From Bacillota bacterium (GTDB lineage Bacteria; Bacillota_I; Bacilli_A; RF39; UBA660): a stretch of 64,000 nucleotides of DNA. The DNA lies in contig SVAU01000004.1 of NCBI GenBank assembly GCA_015059245.1, forward strand, positions 79,205 through 143,204, in the 5' to 3' direction. The notes under the pieces were generated by a model, which saw nothing but the letters and a program-made list of their open reading frames with translations, was not told where the DNA came from and made no database searches. Positions 52,176 to 60,333 of this stretch are shown here, in pieces. Position numbers and translations under genes: made by a program. Each line of letters starts with the position of its first letter. The stretch's first letter is position 1.

Positions 52176-52204
52176 TATTCTATGGTTTAAGGCCTGTTTT
52201 TGTG
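52176..52204 (-). promoter_or_regulatory. SigK-like promoter of the YjcZ-like gene
   Basis: CATAGAATA (52176-52184) matches the mother-cell SigK -10 pattern CATAnnnTA, and CAC (52202-52204) lies 17 bases upstream as a SigK -35 (AC). No sigma-A promoter is seen at this spot. Inference from motif match. Confidence 0.45.
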
Positions 52205-52212
52205 AATAAAAC

Positions 52213-52241
52213 TTGTCGATTATGCTATCAAGTGCTATAAT
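52213..52241 (+). promoter_or_regulatory. Sigma-A promoter of prsA-like gene
   Basis: TTGTCG (52213-52218), 17 bases, TATAAT (52236-52241) on the plus strand, divergent from the YjcZ-like gene. Confidence 0.7.
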
Positions 52242-52265
52242 TATAAATATGTTAAGGAGGAAAAC

Positions 52266-53309
52266 ATGAAGAAGAAAATTGCTGTGTTAGCCCTTATCGT
52301 ATTATTAATGTCAGGGTGTGGAAGTAAAATACCAACATTATCTAACGGTGATGAAGCGGTTGTAACACTAAAGAATGGTTCAATGATTAGTGCAAATGAA
52401 CTTTATGAATCAGTTAAAGATGATTATGCACTAGAAGCTTTAGTAAATTTGGTTGATAAAAAAGTATTAGAAGATAAGTATAAAGATAAAGTTGAAGAAG
52501 CAAAAAAATATGCTGAAGATAATATTGCTCAATTAAAAGAATATTATGGTGATGAATTAACAAATGCTATTCAACAAAATACAAATTTCTCTTCAATTGA
52601 AGGATATCAAAATTATATTTATATAACTTATTTACAAAATTTAGCAATTGAAGATTATTGCAAAGATCAAATTACTGATAAACAAATCAAAAAATACTAT
52701 GATAAAAACATCGTAGGAGATATTAAAGTTAGTCATATTTTAATTACTGCTAAAGTAACTGATGACATGACTGATGAAGAAAAGAAAAATGCTGAAACAG
52801 AAGCAAAAGACAAAGTTAATGCTATTATAGCTGAATTAAAGAAAACTGATAAAAAAGAATTAGTTGAAAAATTTGCTGAGTTAGCTAAAGAACAATCAAT
52901 GGATGAAGGTACAAAAGAAAATGGTGGTTCTCTAGGATTCATCAATAAAGATACATTAAGTGCTGAATATGATGAATTAGTAACAGCTGCTTACAATTTA
53001 AAAGATGGTGCATACAGTACTAAAGTTATTACTACTGAATTAGGATACCATGTAATTCTAAGAACAGAAACTAAAGAAAAAGCTTCTTTAGAAGATGTAA
53101 AAGAAAAAATAACTGAAACATTAGCATCTGAATACTTACAAGACAACCAAGTTGCATCAGTAAAAGCATTACAAGAAATGAGAAAAGACTATGGTATAGA
53201 AATAATCGATAGCGAACTTAAATCTCAATATGCTGCTTACATGCAAAACCTATTAAACTATTACATTGAACTAGATAACCAAGCAGATCAACAAGCTGCA
53301 CAAAAATAA
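52266..53309 (+). CDS. prsA: PrsA-type foldase lipoprotein (parvulin peptidyl-prolyl isomerase)
   Basis: 347 residues. Lipoprotein signal with lipobox LMSGC (Cys18), so it is anchored on the outer face of the membrane. Helical chaperone parts flank a parvulin rotamase domain (about 155-278) beginning KVSHILI and containing NGGSLGFI and ELGYHVI. PrsA folds exported proteins after Sec translocation. A strong AAGGAGG precedes the ATG. One of only two plus-strand genes. Residues after 280 form a long helix ending in Gln/Ala. Confidence 0.92.
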   Translation: MKKKIAVLALIVLLMSGCGSKIPTLSNGDEAVVTLKNGSMISANELYESVKDDYALEALVNLVDKKVLEDKYKDKVEEAKKYAEDNIAQLKEYYGDELTNAIQQNTNFSSIEGYQNYIYITYLQNLAIEDYCKDQITDKQIKKYYDKNIVGDIKVSHILITAKVTDDMTDEEKKNAETEAKDKVNAIIAELKKTDKKELVEKFAELAKEQSMDEGTKENGGSLGFINKDTLSAEYDELVTAAYNLKDGAYSTKVITTELGYHVILRTETKEKASLEDVKEKITETLASEYLQDNQVASVKALQEMRKDYGIEIIDSELKSQYAAYMQNLLNYYIELDNQADQQAAQK

Positions 53310-53315
53310 TAAATA

Positions 53316-53345
53316 ATAAAAGAACTCACTAAGAGTTCTTTTTAT
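53316..53345. terminator. Bidirectional terminator between prsA and recX
   Basis: AAAGAACTC/GAGTTCTTT hairpin with A and T runs on both sides, shared by the convergent genes. Confidence 0.85.
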
Positions 53346-54102
53346 TTTGCATAAATTCATCAATCTCACTAGAATAAAAACCTTTTTGTAACAATTTCAT
53401 TCTTATTTGATAATCAATACTACTACCATCAAACTTTCTAGATAATCTCGCATATAACTTATTATATTCTTTTTCTAATATATTACTATCACTACTAAAT
53501 TCAGTACTATGAATAATATCTTCTATCATCCATTTATAGTAACCCATATTACTTAAATCATAAACTAACTTTTCTTTTAATTTATTACTTCCAAGATTTC
53601 TATTAGATTTTATCTTCTTATTAACTATTTTTTGTACTTTATCTAACCATATATCGTTATCAATACTTTCAATAGATTCTTTAATTTCATCTTCATCATA
53701 ACCTAAACTAACTAAATCTTTCTTAATCTTATTAGGTCCATTTAAAGACATATGTACTTGATCAGATAAATAACTTTTTAAATATAATTCTTTATTTAGA
53801 TAACCCATTCTTTTTAACTTATCTATAGTTTCTAAAATAATTTCTTTACTATAATCTTTATCTAAGTATTTATAGATTTCTTTTTCAGTTCTTAACTTCT
53901 TAGTAATATATTTTAAAGACTTATAATAAGCTTCTAATCTATCATTATATTCTGTTATTTCTTTAAATAATTTATCATCTATTTCTTTTAATCTTAATAA
54001 TTCATATTTTACAATTACATCATCATATAATTTAACAGTAATATCATCAATTACAACACTATACTTATTACTTTTTAATTTTGTATACTTGCCAATTTTC
54101 AT
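53329..54102 (-). CDS. recX: RecX regulatory protein
   Basis: 257 residues. Modulates RecA filaments in recombination and the SOS response. Three-helix repeats are visible: YITKKLRTEKEIYKYLDKDY, the LKRMGYLNKELYLKSYL segment, GPNKIKKDLVSLGYDEDEI and the repeated pattern around SNKLKEKLVYDLSNMGY and RMKLLQKGFYSSEIDEF. Longer than E. coli RecX and similar to Bacillus RecX (about 264). Its promoter overlaps a LexA box, which fits SOS control. Confidence 0.92.
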   Translation of the reverse strand: MKIGKYTKLKSNKYSVVIDDITVKLYDDVIVKYELLRLKEIDDKLFKEITEYNDRLEAYYKSLKYITKKLRTEKEIYKYLDKDYSKEIILETIDKLKRMGYLNKELYLKSYLSDQVHMSLNGPNKIKKDLVSLGYDEDEIKESIESIDNDIWLDKVQKIVNKKIKSNRNLGSNKLKEKLVYDLSNMGYYKWMIEDIIHSTEFSSDSNILEKEYNKLYARLSRKFDGSSIDYQIRMKLLQKGFYSSEIDEFMQNKKNS

Positions 54103-54120
54103 CTTATCACCTTGTAATTT

Positions 54121-54150
54121 ATTATATCACTCTACCTAAATCTATATCAA
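54121..54150 (-). promoter_or_regulatory. recX promoter overlapping the LexA box
   Basis: TTGATA (54145-54150), 18 bases, TATAAT (54121-54126, extended TGA before it) on the minus strand. The -35 hexamer lies inside the inverted repeat at 54143-54170. Confidence 0.7.
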
Positions 54151-54170
54151 GAACATTTGTTCTTGATATA
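54143..54170. promoter_or_regulatory. LexA (DinR) operator upstream of recX
   Basis: A perfect 13-base inverted repeat with two central bases. Its core GAACATTTGTTC matches the Gram-positive LexA box pattern GAACnnnnGTTC, and it covers the -35 of recX, so bound LexA should block transcription until DNA damage. Confidence 0.75.
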
Positions 54171-54174
54171 CACT

Positions 54175-54205
54175 AAAAAAGAAAACCTTTTCAAGTTTTC
54201 TTTTA
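54175..54205 (-). terminator. Intrinsic terminator of the NrnA-type gene
   Basis: GAAAAC/GTTTTC hairpin with flanking A-T pairs and a T run on the minus strand, overlapping the stop region. Confidence 0.7.
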
Positions 54206-55180
54206 TTCAACATCATTTATTTCTAATTTATATTTACGACAATCTTCTTCTAATGCTTTAAGTAAATTATCAACAACTTCTCTATCTCTAGTTCTTACAC
54301 CAGAAGCGAACTTGTGACCTCCACCACCAAAACTAGCAGCAGTTTCGTTTATTACTGGACCTTTACTTCTTATATTTACTTTAAATACTTCATTCTTTTC
54401 ATCATAAGTAACGAATGTCCATACATATACATCTCTAATATTACTAAAATCATTAATCATATTAGATGGTGTCGCAGGATCTACTCCATATTTCTTTAAT
54501 ATCTCAGGAGTAATATCTATATATCCAAAACCATTTTCACTAACATTTAAATTCTCGGATAAGAAACCATGAAATTTAATTTCTTGAAGTGGTCTTTCAT
54601 ATAAATATGGATATAAATTAGTAAAATCAATTTGACTCTTCTCTATTAGTTTTGCAACTAAACTAAAAGTCTTTGCAGTAGTATAACTTATTAGGAATCT
54701 ATCACTATCAGATACAACTCCTAAATATAAGTTTTCTGCTATTTTTCTATCAAACTTCATACCTGTACTTAATATTAATTCAATAATCATTTGACAAGTA
54801 CTAGATGAAGTTTCATCAACCCAATCACAATCACCAAATACTTCATCACTAGGATGATGGTCTATCTTAAATATTTCTTTAAATGCTGATTTATCAACAC
54901 CATCTATTCTAGAAGCATTAGGTACATCTAATGCAATTAATAATGCATCTTCTTTAAAGTTAGTTTCATCTATTCTATCTAAATTACCATAATATTTAAA
55001 TTTAGATACACTAGTACCAACTGCATAAACTTCCTTTTTAGGAAAAGTTAATTTAATTGCATCTCTTAAAGATATTTGACTTGCAATTGCATCAGGATCA
55101 GGACTGATATGACGAGCTATAACAATAATATTATACTGTTTAATCTTTTTTAATATCCTTCTGAATTCTTGATTTAACAT
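54203..55180 (-). CDS. nrnA: DHH/DHHA1 phosphoesterase, NrnA type (oligoribonuclease/pAp phosphatase)
   Basis: 325 residues from ATG 55180; an in-frame GTG at 55189 is inside the ribosome-binding site. HISPDPDAIASQ (motif I), DHHPSD (DHH motif near 108-113) and DSDR (motif IV) identify the DHH fold; GGGGHKFASG near 294 is the DHHA1 substrate loop. Degrades nanoRNA and pAp (3'-phosphoadenosine 5'-phosphate) in Bacilli. Related pGpG/c-di-AMP phosphodiesterases (GdpP) differ in having membrane and GGDEF-like domains, absent here. Confidence 0.9.
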   Translation of the reverse strand: MLNQEFRRILKKIKQYNIIVIARHISPDPDAIASQISLRDAIKLTFPKKEVYAVGTSVSKFKYYGNLDRIDETNFKEDALLIALDVPNASRIDGVDKSAFKEIFKIDHHPSDEVFGDCDWVDETSSSTCQMIIELILSTGMKFDRKIAENLYLGVVSDSDRFLISYTTAKTFSLVAKLIEKSQIDFTNLYPYLYERPLQEIKFHGFLSENLNVSENGFGYIDITPEILKKYGVDPATPSNMINDFSNIRDVYVWTFVTYDEKNEVFKVNIRSKGPVINETAASFGGGGHKFASGVRTRDREVVDNLLKALEEDCRKYKLEINDVE

Positions 55181-55212
55181 AGCTCTCACCCTTATCTATT
55201 CTTTTATCTTTA

Positions 55213-56406
55213 TTACTTAACTAATTCGTAAGTATCTTTAATAATCATTAATTCTTCATTAGTAGGTACTACATAAACTGCCATAGAAGAATCTTCAGCA
55301 CTAATAACACCTTCATGTTGTTCTTTATATCCAGCGATATTATCATTTGCTTCTGCATCTAATTTAACACCTAATGGAGCTAATTTAGCAACGATATCAG
55401 CTCTAGCTTCTCTACCATTTTCTCCAACACCAGCAGTAAATACGATAGCATCAACTTTACCTTCTAATTCAATATAATAGTCAGCAACATATTTAGCAAT
55501 TCTATTATTATACATAGTAATAGCTAATGCTGCATCTTCATTACCTTCAGCTGCTGCATTTTCAACATCTCTACTATCAGAATATCCAGAAACACCTAAT
55601 AAACCACTCTTCTTATTTAATTCATTTGTAATTTCAGCAACTGATTTACCAGTTTCACCACAAACATATTCAATAATAGATGGATCAATAGCACCACTAC
55701 GAGTACCCATCATTAAACCATCAAGTGGAGTAAGACCCATAGTAGTATCATAACATTTACCATTCTTAACAGCACTTATAGAAGCACCACTACCAATATG
55801 ACAAATAATTAAGTTAACATCTTCTCTTCCTAATTTTTCTTGCATTTGAGTAGTAATATATTTATGACTAGTTCCATGGAATCCATATTTTCTTACACTA
55901 TATTTAGTGTACCATTCCATTGGTACAGGATATAAATAATTTTCTTTTGGCATAGTTTGATGGAAAGCAGTATCATATACAGCAACCATTGGTACTCCAG
56001 GTAATGCTTCTTGCATAGCTTCAATACCAGCTAAGTTACCAGGTAAATGTAAAGGTCCTAACTTAGTTAAGTCTTTAATGCTTTGAACAACTTCTTCATC
56101 AATTAAAACTGATTGAGAATATTTTTCTCCACCATGTAGAACTCTATGTCCTACACCTTTAATTTCATCTAAGCTTTCTACAGCCTTATGAGTTAATAAC
56201 TCATCAACCATAACTTGAATAGCTTCAGTATGATTCTTTAAATATTTAGCGCCTTTAATTTTTTCGCCATTAATTTTTGTAGTCCAGAAACTATCTTCTA
56301 AACCGATTTTTTCAATATAACCACTGATAATTACTTTTTCTTCTGGCATTTCAAATAATTGAAATTTTAATGAAGAACTACCAGCGTTTACACATAATAA
56401 CTTCAT
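55213..56406 (-). CDS. ackA: Acetate kinase
   Basis: 397 residues from ATG 56406 (GAGGTG six bases upstream). Makes ATP from acetyl phosphate, giving acetate. NAGSSSLKFQLF at the start, GHRVLHGG (His and Arg near 86-93), the DTAFHQTMP loop, CHIGSGAS and FTAGVGENG all match the ASKHA family. Fits a fermentative lifestyle. Confidence 0.97.
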   Translation of the reverse strand: MKLLCVNAGSSSLKFQLFEMPEEKVIISGYIEKIGLEDSFWTTKINGEKIKGAKYLKNHTEAIQVMVDELLTHKAVESLDEIKGVGHRVLHGGEKYSQSVLIDEEVVQSIKDLTKLGPLHLPGNLAGIEAMQEALPGVPMVAVYDTAFHQTMPKENYLYPVPMEWYTKYSVRKYGFHGTSHKYITTQMQEKLGREDVNLIICHIGSGASISAVKNGKCYDTTMGLTPLDGLMMGTRSGAIDPSIIEYVCGETGKSVAEITNELNKKSGLLGVSGYSDSRDVENAAAEGNEDAALAITMYNNRIAKYVADYYIELEGKVDAIVFTAGVGENGREARADIVAKLAPLGVKLDAEANDNIAGYKEQHEGVISAEDSSMAVYVVPTNEELMIIKDTYELVK

Positions 56407-56430
56407 ATAAAACACCTCTAAACGTATTAT

Positions 56431-56461
56431 ACAAAAAAAAAGATAGAATATCTATCTTTTT
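56431..56461 (-). terminator. Intrinsic terminator after the 59-residue protein gene
   Basis: AAAGATAGA/TCTATCTTT hairpin (56439-56447 and 56451-56459) with a long T run on the minus strand. Confidence 0.85.
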
Positions 56462-56481
56462 CACTTATATTTACTTATATT

Positions 56482-56661
56482 TTAATGACAATCACTATTC
56501 TTATGTCTCTTAATTTGCATATCAAAATCAACTACTTGTTTTTTATTACTATCCATATTTACTCCATAATCATTAAGTATTTCATATCTCTTTTTATCTA
56601 TCGGATTCTTGTTTCCAAATTCAAATGATTTATAAAAATAATCACAACTTCTTCTACGCAT
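56482..56661 (-). CDS. Small basic protein, perhaps a diverged bS18-like protein
   Basis: 59 residues from ATG 56661 (GGTG six bases upstream). MRRRSCDYF at the start, then IDKKRYEILNDYG and QIKRHKN near the end are arranged like the RRxxCxF, IDYKDxxLL and QRxLxxAIKRAR parts of ribosomal protein bS18, but the match is weak and the protein is shorter than S18 (about 75). It may be an S18 relative or chance likeness. It is a stand-alone unit with terminators on both sides. Confidence 0.5.
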   Translation of the reverse strand: MRRRSCDYFYKSFEFGNKNPIDKKRYEILNDYGVNMDSNKKQVVDFDMQIKRHKNSDCH

Positions 56662-56705
56662 ACACATCACCTATTACTAGTATGTGTAAATATAATTATT
56701 TCATA

Positions 56706-56730
56706 CAAAAAAGAGTTATTAAACTCTTTT
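56706..56730 (-). terminator. Intrinsic terminator of the CPBP protease gene
   Basis: AAGAGTT/AACTCTT hairpin with six T on the minus strand. Confidence 0.8.
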
Positions 56731-58214
56731 TATTTTTTTAATACTGCCATCTTGTTTTCATCTGTTAATAAGAAATAACCATGATCAGCATCATAAGCAG
56801 TTAAGTATTGTTTATCACTAGCATAATCACTAATAATCATTAACTCTAAACGTTCAGGCAATAAGAACTTCTTAAATTCTTTTTTAACTTTTTCTAAATA
56901 TCCTTTTTCATTAGATAATTGATCTTTATTAATATAAATATAATATAAGAATGAATTATTATTACCTTGATAATCTTCATAAGCTAACACAAACTTTTCT
57001 TCATCTTCCATAACAATAAAGTCAATTAATTGCTCACATTTAATTTCTACCTTATCTTTAGTATTTTCATTTATAATAACTATCTTATCATCTTCATAAG
57101 TATATTTAAATTTAAACTCTTCAGTTTTTGTAGTAGTAACTACATTACCTAATTCATCAGTACTACTTTCTACTATATCTTTCTTATGATCAATACTATA
57201 TTCTAAATAATTATCTTTAGTTACAGCAAATCTTTCTAATTCAATTTCATCATACTTATATTCTTCGCCAAATTTCATGCCAGCTGTTCCACCTATTAAA
57301 GTAAATGCAATATATAAAATAAAACCAATATTAGAATATTTATTTACTTTCTTACGTTCAGGTACAGCATCTATATCTTTTATATGAGGAACAATAACTA
57401 ATAATTGACTCAATATCATTAATACTGAAAATACAACTCCTACTACTGAGAAACTATTAAATATCTCAGAAGTTTCAGTAACAGGTATTAAATCTCCTAA
57501 AAACAAAGAGAAATCCCATAATCCATGTATTATAATAACTGACCATATATTCTTAGTTTTATAATAAATCAATCCAAGTACAATACCAACTGCAGAAGCA
57601 TTAAGTATTTGAGTAATAGTAGTAACTAAATTTTGTCCACCAAAGAAATTACCTAAATGTATTAATCCAAAAATAATACCACTTACAATAATTGAATACC
57701 AAACACCTTTTTTAGTATCTCCATATCTTTCTAAGAACTCATTTAGTAACCAACCTCTACATAAGAACTCTTCACATACACCTACTAATAATGCTCCAAC
57801 AAAAACATTAAATAACGATTTAATACTAACAGAACCAATAAGCCCTATCCCAAATATTACACTAAAGAATACAATTCCTATAATATAAAATCTACCATAG
57901 AATAATCCTACTTTTAATGGTTCTTTTTTTTGTGTAAACACATAAGCATTCTTAAATAATAACATTACTATTAATACCATTGATGCTAATATAGCTTCAC
58001 CAATAACTAATCTACCTTGAGGATAATTAGTTACTGCATCAAGCATAAAATCAGCTCCATATCCATAAATAATAACTTCTGTTACTACTAAGAATGTAGC
58101 TAACATAAGTATAGTAAATAATACTATATTCATTCTTTTCTTCTTAGGTTTTATTTCTTGTTCTTTTTCTTGAACAACTTGTTCTTCTTCTGGAAGAACA
58201 TTTTCTTTTTCCAT
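56730..58214 (-). CDS. CPBP-family intramembrane metalloprotease
   Basis: 494 residues. Hydrophilic basic N-terminus, then about eight membrane helices (30-300) holding the CPBP/Abi motifs EEFLCRGW (Glu-Glu-x3-Arg, near 146-153), HLGNFFG (near 185) and HGLWDFSLF (near 230). The remaining 190 residues are an added beta-rich extracellular or cytoplasmic domain with no known family. CPBP proteins are Rce1-type proteases or immunity proteins for bacteriocins; the substrate is unknown. No bacteriocin gene is visible beside it. Confidence 0.8.
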   Translation of the reverse strand: MEKENVLPEEEQVVQEKEQEIKPKKKRMNIVLFTILMLATFLVVTEVIIYGYGADFMLDAVTNYPQGRLVIGEAILASMVLIVMLLFKNAYVFTQKKEPLKVGLFYGRFYIIGIVFFSVIFGIGLIGSVSIKSLFNVFVGALLVGVCEEFLCRGWLLNEFLERYGDTKKGVWYSIIVSGIIFGLIHLGNFFGGQNLVTTITQILNASAVGIVLGLIYYKTKNIWSVIIIHGLWDFSLFLGDLIPVTETSEIFNSFSVVGVVFSVLMILSQLLVIVPHIKDIDAVPERKKVNKYSNIGFILYIAFTLIGGTAGMKFGEEYKYDEIELERFAVTKDNYLEYSIDHKKDIVESSTDELGNVVTTTKTEEFKFKYTYEDDKIVIINENTKDKVEIKCEQLIDFIVMEDEEKFVLAYEDYQGNNNSFLYYIYINKDQLSNEKGYLEKVKKEFKKFLLPERLELMIISDYASDKQYLTAYDADHGYFLLTDENKMAVLKK

Positions 58215-58255
58215 CTTTACTTCTCTCCTATTCTAATAACATTATATAAAAGAAA

Positions 58256-58296
58256 AAAGTAAAAAAAAAGAGTCTAAAGTAAATCTTCAAACTCTT
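58256..58296 (-). terminator. Probable terminator of thiI
   Basis: AAGAGT/ACTCTT six-base-pair stem (58268-58273 and 58291-58296) with a nine-T run on the minus strand, overlapping the end of thiI. Confidence 0.5.
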
Positions 58297-59467
58297 CGCT
58301 TTTCTCATTAGCACTAATTCTAATAACTTCATGTCCTTTAATAGCATCATATATCATTTGTTCAAAATCAATAGCCTTTTCATATTCTCTAGCATTTTCA
58401 AATGTAGGATTAATAACAGGATGCTCAGGAACAAATATAGTACAACAATCTTCAAATGGTAAAATACTAGTTTCATAAGTATCTATTTTCTTAGCTATAT
58501 CAATTATTTCTAATTTATCAAAACAAGCTACAGGTCTTATAACAGGTATTTTAACAACTTCATTAATAACATTCATACTATTTAATGTTTGACTTGCTAC
58601 TTGACCAATACTTTCTCCATTAACAATAATCTTACAATTATTCATTCTAGATATTCTTTCAGCTATTCTATACATCATTCTTCTCATAATAGTAATTAAA
58701 TATTCATGAGGACAATTTTGATATATAGCAGTTTGTATATCAGTAAACTTAATAACATGTAATTTAACATCATTATTATATACTGCTAACTTACGAGCCA
58801 ATTCTATAACTTTATTCTTAGCTTCTATACTAGTATGAGGAGGACTTTCATAATATACACATTCTAACTTTACTCCTCTTTTAATAGCTAAATAACCAGC
58901 AACAGGTGAATCTATTCCACCAGATAACATAAGTAATCCTTTACCAGCTACTCCAACAGGATATCCACCTATTCCTCTTTCGCCATTAAAATATACGTAT
59001 ACAGCATCTATTCTTATTTCAATATTAACCATTAAATCAGGATTATGTACATCTACATTTTTATTTCCTAAACCTTTAAGAATAACTCCACCCATCTTAC
59101 GACTAAATTCCATACTATCAAGCGGAAACTTCTTATCACTTCTCTTAGTAACAACTTTAAAAGTATTAAAATTCATATCTTTAACTAATTCTAATACTTT
59201 ATTTCCAATTTCATCAGGTTCTCTAGTATCTAACTTATAAGCAATATTATATTCATGAATACCAAATACATTCTTTAACTTTTCACTTACTTCATCAAAG
59301 TTATCATCATTTAAAGTAATAAACATTCTACCTTTATCAAATTTTATTTCTACATTCATATCTACTAATGCTTTTTCTACATTAACTTTTAATTGTTTTA
59401 AAAATAAATTTATATTAGCTTTCTTAGTAGATAATTCTCCGTATTTAACCATGATTAATTTTTCCAT
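58274..59467 (-). CDS. thiI: tRNA 4-thiouridine synthetase ThiI
   Basis: 397 residues: N-terminal ferredoxin-like and THUMP domains (about 1-165), then a PP-loop ATPase with LLMLSGGIDSPVAGYL (near 179-194). It adds sulfur to uridine 8 of tRNA; in many Bacilli, as here, ThiI lacks the C-terminal rhodanese domain, so sulfur comes from a dedicated cysteine desulfurase. The desulfurase gene at 60333-61472 is nearby, which fits the nifZ-thiI pairing of B. subtilis. Promoter at 59492-59520. Confidence 0.95.
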   Translation of the reverse strand: MEKLIMVKYGELSTKKANINLFLKQLKVNVEKALVDMNVEIKFDKGRMFITLNDDNFDEVSEKLKNVFGIHEYNIAYKLDTREPDEIGNKVLELVKDMNFNTFKVVTKRSDKKFPLDSMEFSRKMGGVILKGLGNKNVDVHNPDLMVNIEIRIDAVYVYFNGERGIGGYPVGVAGKGLLMLSGGIDSPVAGYLAIKRGVKLECVYYESPPHTSIEAKNKVIELARKLAVYNNDVKLHVIKFTDIQTAIYQNCPHEYLITIMRRMMYRIAERISRMNNCKIIVNGESIGQVASQTLNSMNVINEVVKIPVIRPVACFDKLEIIDIAKKIDTYETSILPFEDCCTIFVPEHPVINPTFENAREYEKAIDFEQMIYDAIKGHEVIRISANEKSEEFEDLL

Positions 59468-59491
59468 GTAATCACCCCAAATTCACATAAA

Positions 59492-59520
59492 AGTATATCA
59501 ACAAAGATAAAAAAAAACAA
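59492..59520 (-). promoter_or_regulatory. Possible sigma-A promoter of thiI
   Basis: TTGTTT (59515-59520), 17 bases, TATACT (59492-59497, extended TGA before it) on the minus strand, overlapping the upstream terminator. Confidence 0.5.
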
Positions 59521-59533
59521 CTTTAAAGTTGTT
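59509..59533 (-). terminator. Intrinsic terminator after the Lys/Ala-tailed membrane protein gene
   Basis: AACAACTTT/AAAGTTGTT perfect inverted repeat (59516-59533) followed by a T run on the minus strand. Confidence 0.75.
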
Positions 59534-59536
59534 TTA

Positions 59537-59893
59537 TTATTTTTTAGAAGTTTTCTTAGTAGTTTTAACTGTTTTTTTAGCAGGTGCTTTTTTAGCCACA
59601 GTTTTCTTTTCTTCTTTTGCTTCAGGTTTTACTTCTGCTTTTTTAGTACATGCACAATCACTCTTTGGTGGAGTAATAACTAAATAACAGAACATTACAC
59701 ATAAGCAAAGCATTACTACGATTGGTGAGAATAACCAAGTAGTACCAACTGGATCACTAGTTGCAATTTCTGCTACAGCATTAAAAGTTTCAAGATCTAC
59801 ACATGCAAAGAATGTATACATTAATAAAGTTAATAATACTGCAGAAACTAGTGTTCTAATAACTAAAGCCCCTATTTTTTGCCAAGCCTTCAT
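59537..59893 (-). CDS. Two-helix membrane protein with Lys/Ala-rich tail, unknown
   Basis: 118 residues. Membrane helices near 7-30 and 50-75, then a CAC motif and a cytoplasmic tail (about 82-118) of repeated Lys/Ala/Pro/Thr (KKAPAKKTVKTTKKTSKK), like the nucleic-acid-binding tails of HU-like or histone-like proteins. No family recognised. It lies between the rhodanese lipoprotein and thiI, with a perfect 14-base palindrome (59926-59939) upstream. Confidence 0.6.
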   Translation of the reverse strand: MKAWQKIGALVIRTLVSAVLLTLLMYTFFACVDLETFNAVAEIATSDPVGTTWLFSPIVVMLCLCVMFCYLVITPPKSDCACTKKAEVKPEAKEEKKTVAKKAPAKKTVKTTKKTSKK

Positions 59894-59961
59894 ACTAACA
59901 ACTCCCTTCTTTATTCTTTTATAATAGTCATTAATGACTTATTACCACTTTAATAATTTAA

Positions 59962-60333
59962 CTACTTAGAACAATTATTCATTGCTCCTAAGTCATATAC
60001 ATTTTTATAACCTAAATTAATTAATGTATTAGCAGCAGTAGCACTTCTATTACCACTTCTACAATAAACTATTATTTTAGTATTTTTATCACTAACCAAT
60101 TTTTCAATATTAACCCCAATAGTATCAACAGTTAAATTAATTGAATTATCTAAATGGCCTTCTGCATATTCAGATGCACTTCTAACATCAATTAATACAG
60201 CTCCTTCATTCATTAATTCTTCTTTTTGAGTACAATTAATATTTTGAGAAACTACTTTTTCAGTTTCCTTTTCTTCTGTACCACAACTACATAACATCAT
60301 TGCACACATACATAACATTACTATTTTTTTCAT
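59962..60333 (-). CDS. Rhodanese-domain lipoprotein
   Basis: 123 residues. Lipoprotein signal with lipobox LCSC (Cys17), then a complete single rhodanese domain: LIDVRSASEYAEGHLDNSIN, and the active-site loop CRSGNRS (Cys near 91) in IIVYCRSGNRSATA. The predicted location outside the membrane means it probably does not supply ThiI. The ATG overlaps the stop of the desulfurase gene (TAATG). Extracytoplasmic rhodaneses are known, but their role is unclear. Confidence 0.85.
   Translation of the reverse strand: MKKIVMLCMCAMMLCSCGTEEKETEKVVSQNINCTQKEELMNEGAVLIDVRSASEYAEGHLDNSINLTVDTIGVNIEKLVSDKNTKIIVYCRSGNRSATAANTLINLGYKNVYDLGAMNNCSK

Noticed and set aside
59926..59939. Perfect 14-base palindrome upstream of the Lys/Ala-tailed membrane protein
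   Set aside because: It could be an operator, but it is short, A/T-rich and lacks a clear promoter beside it, so no function is assigned.
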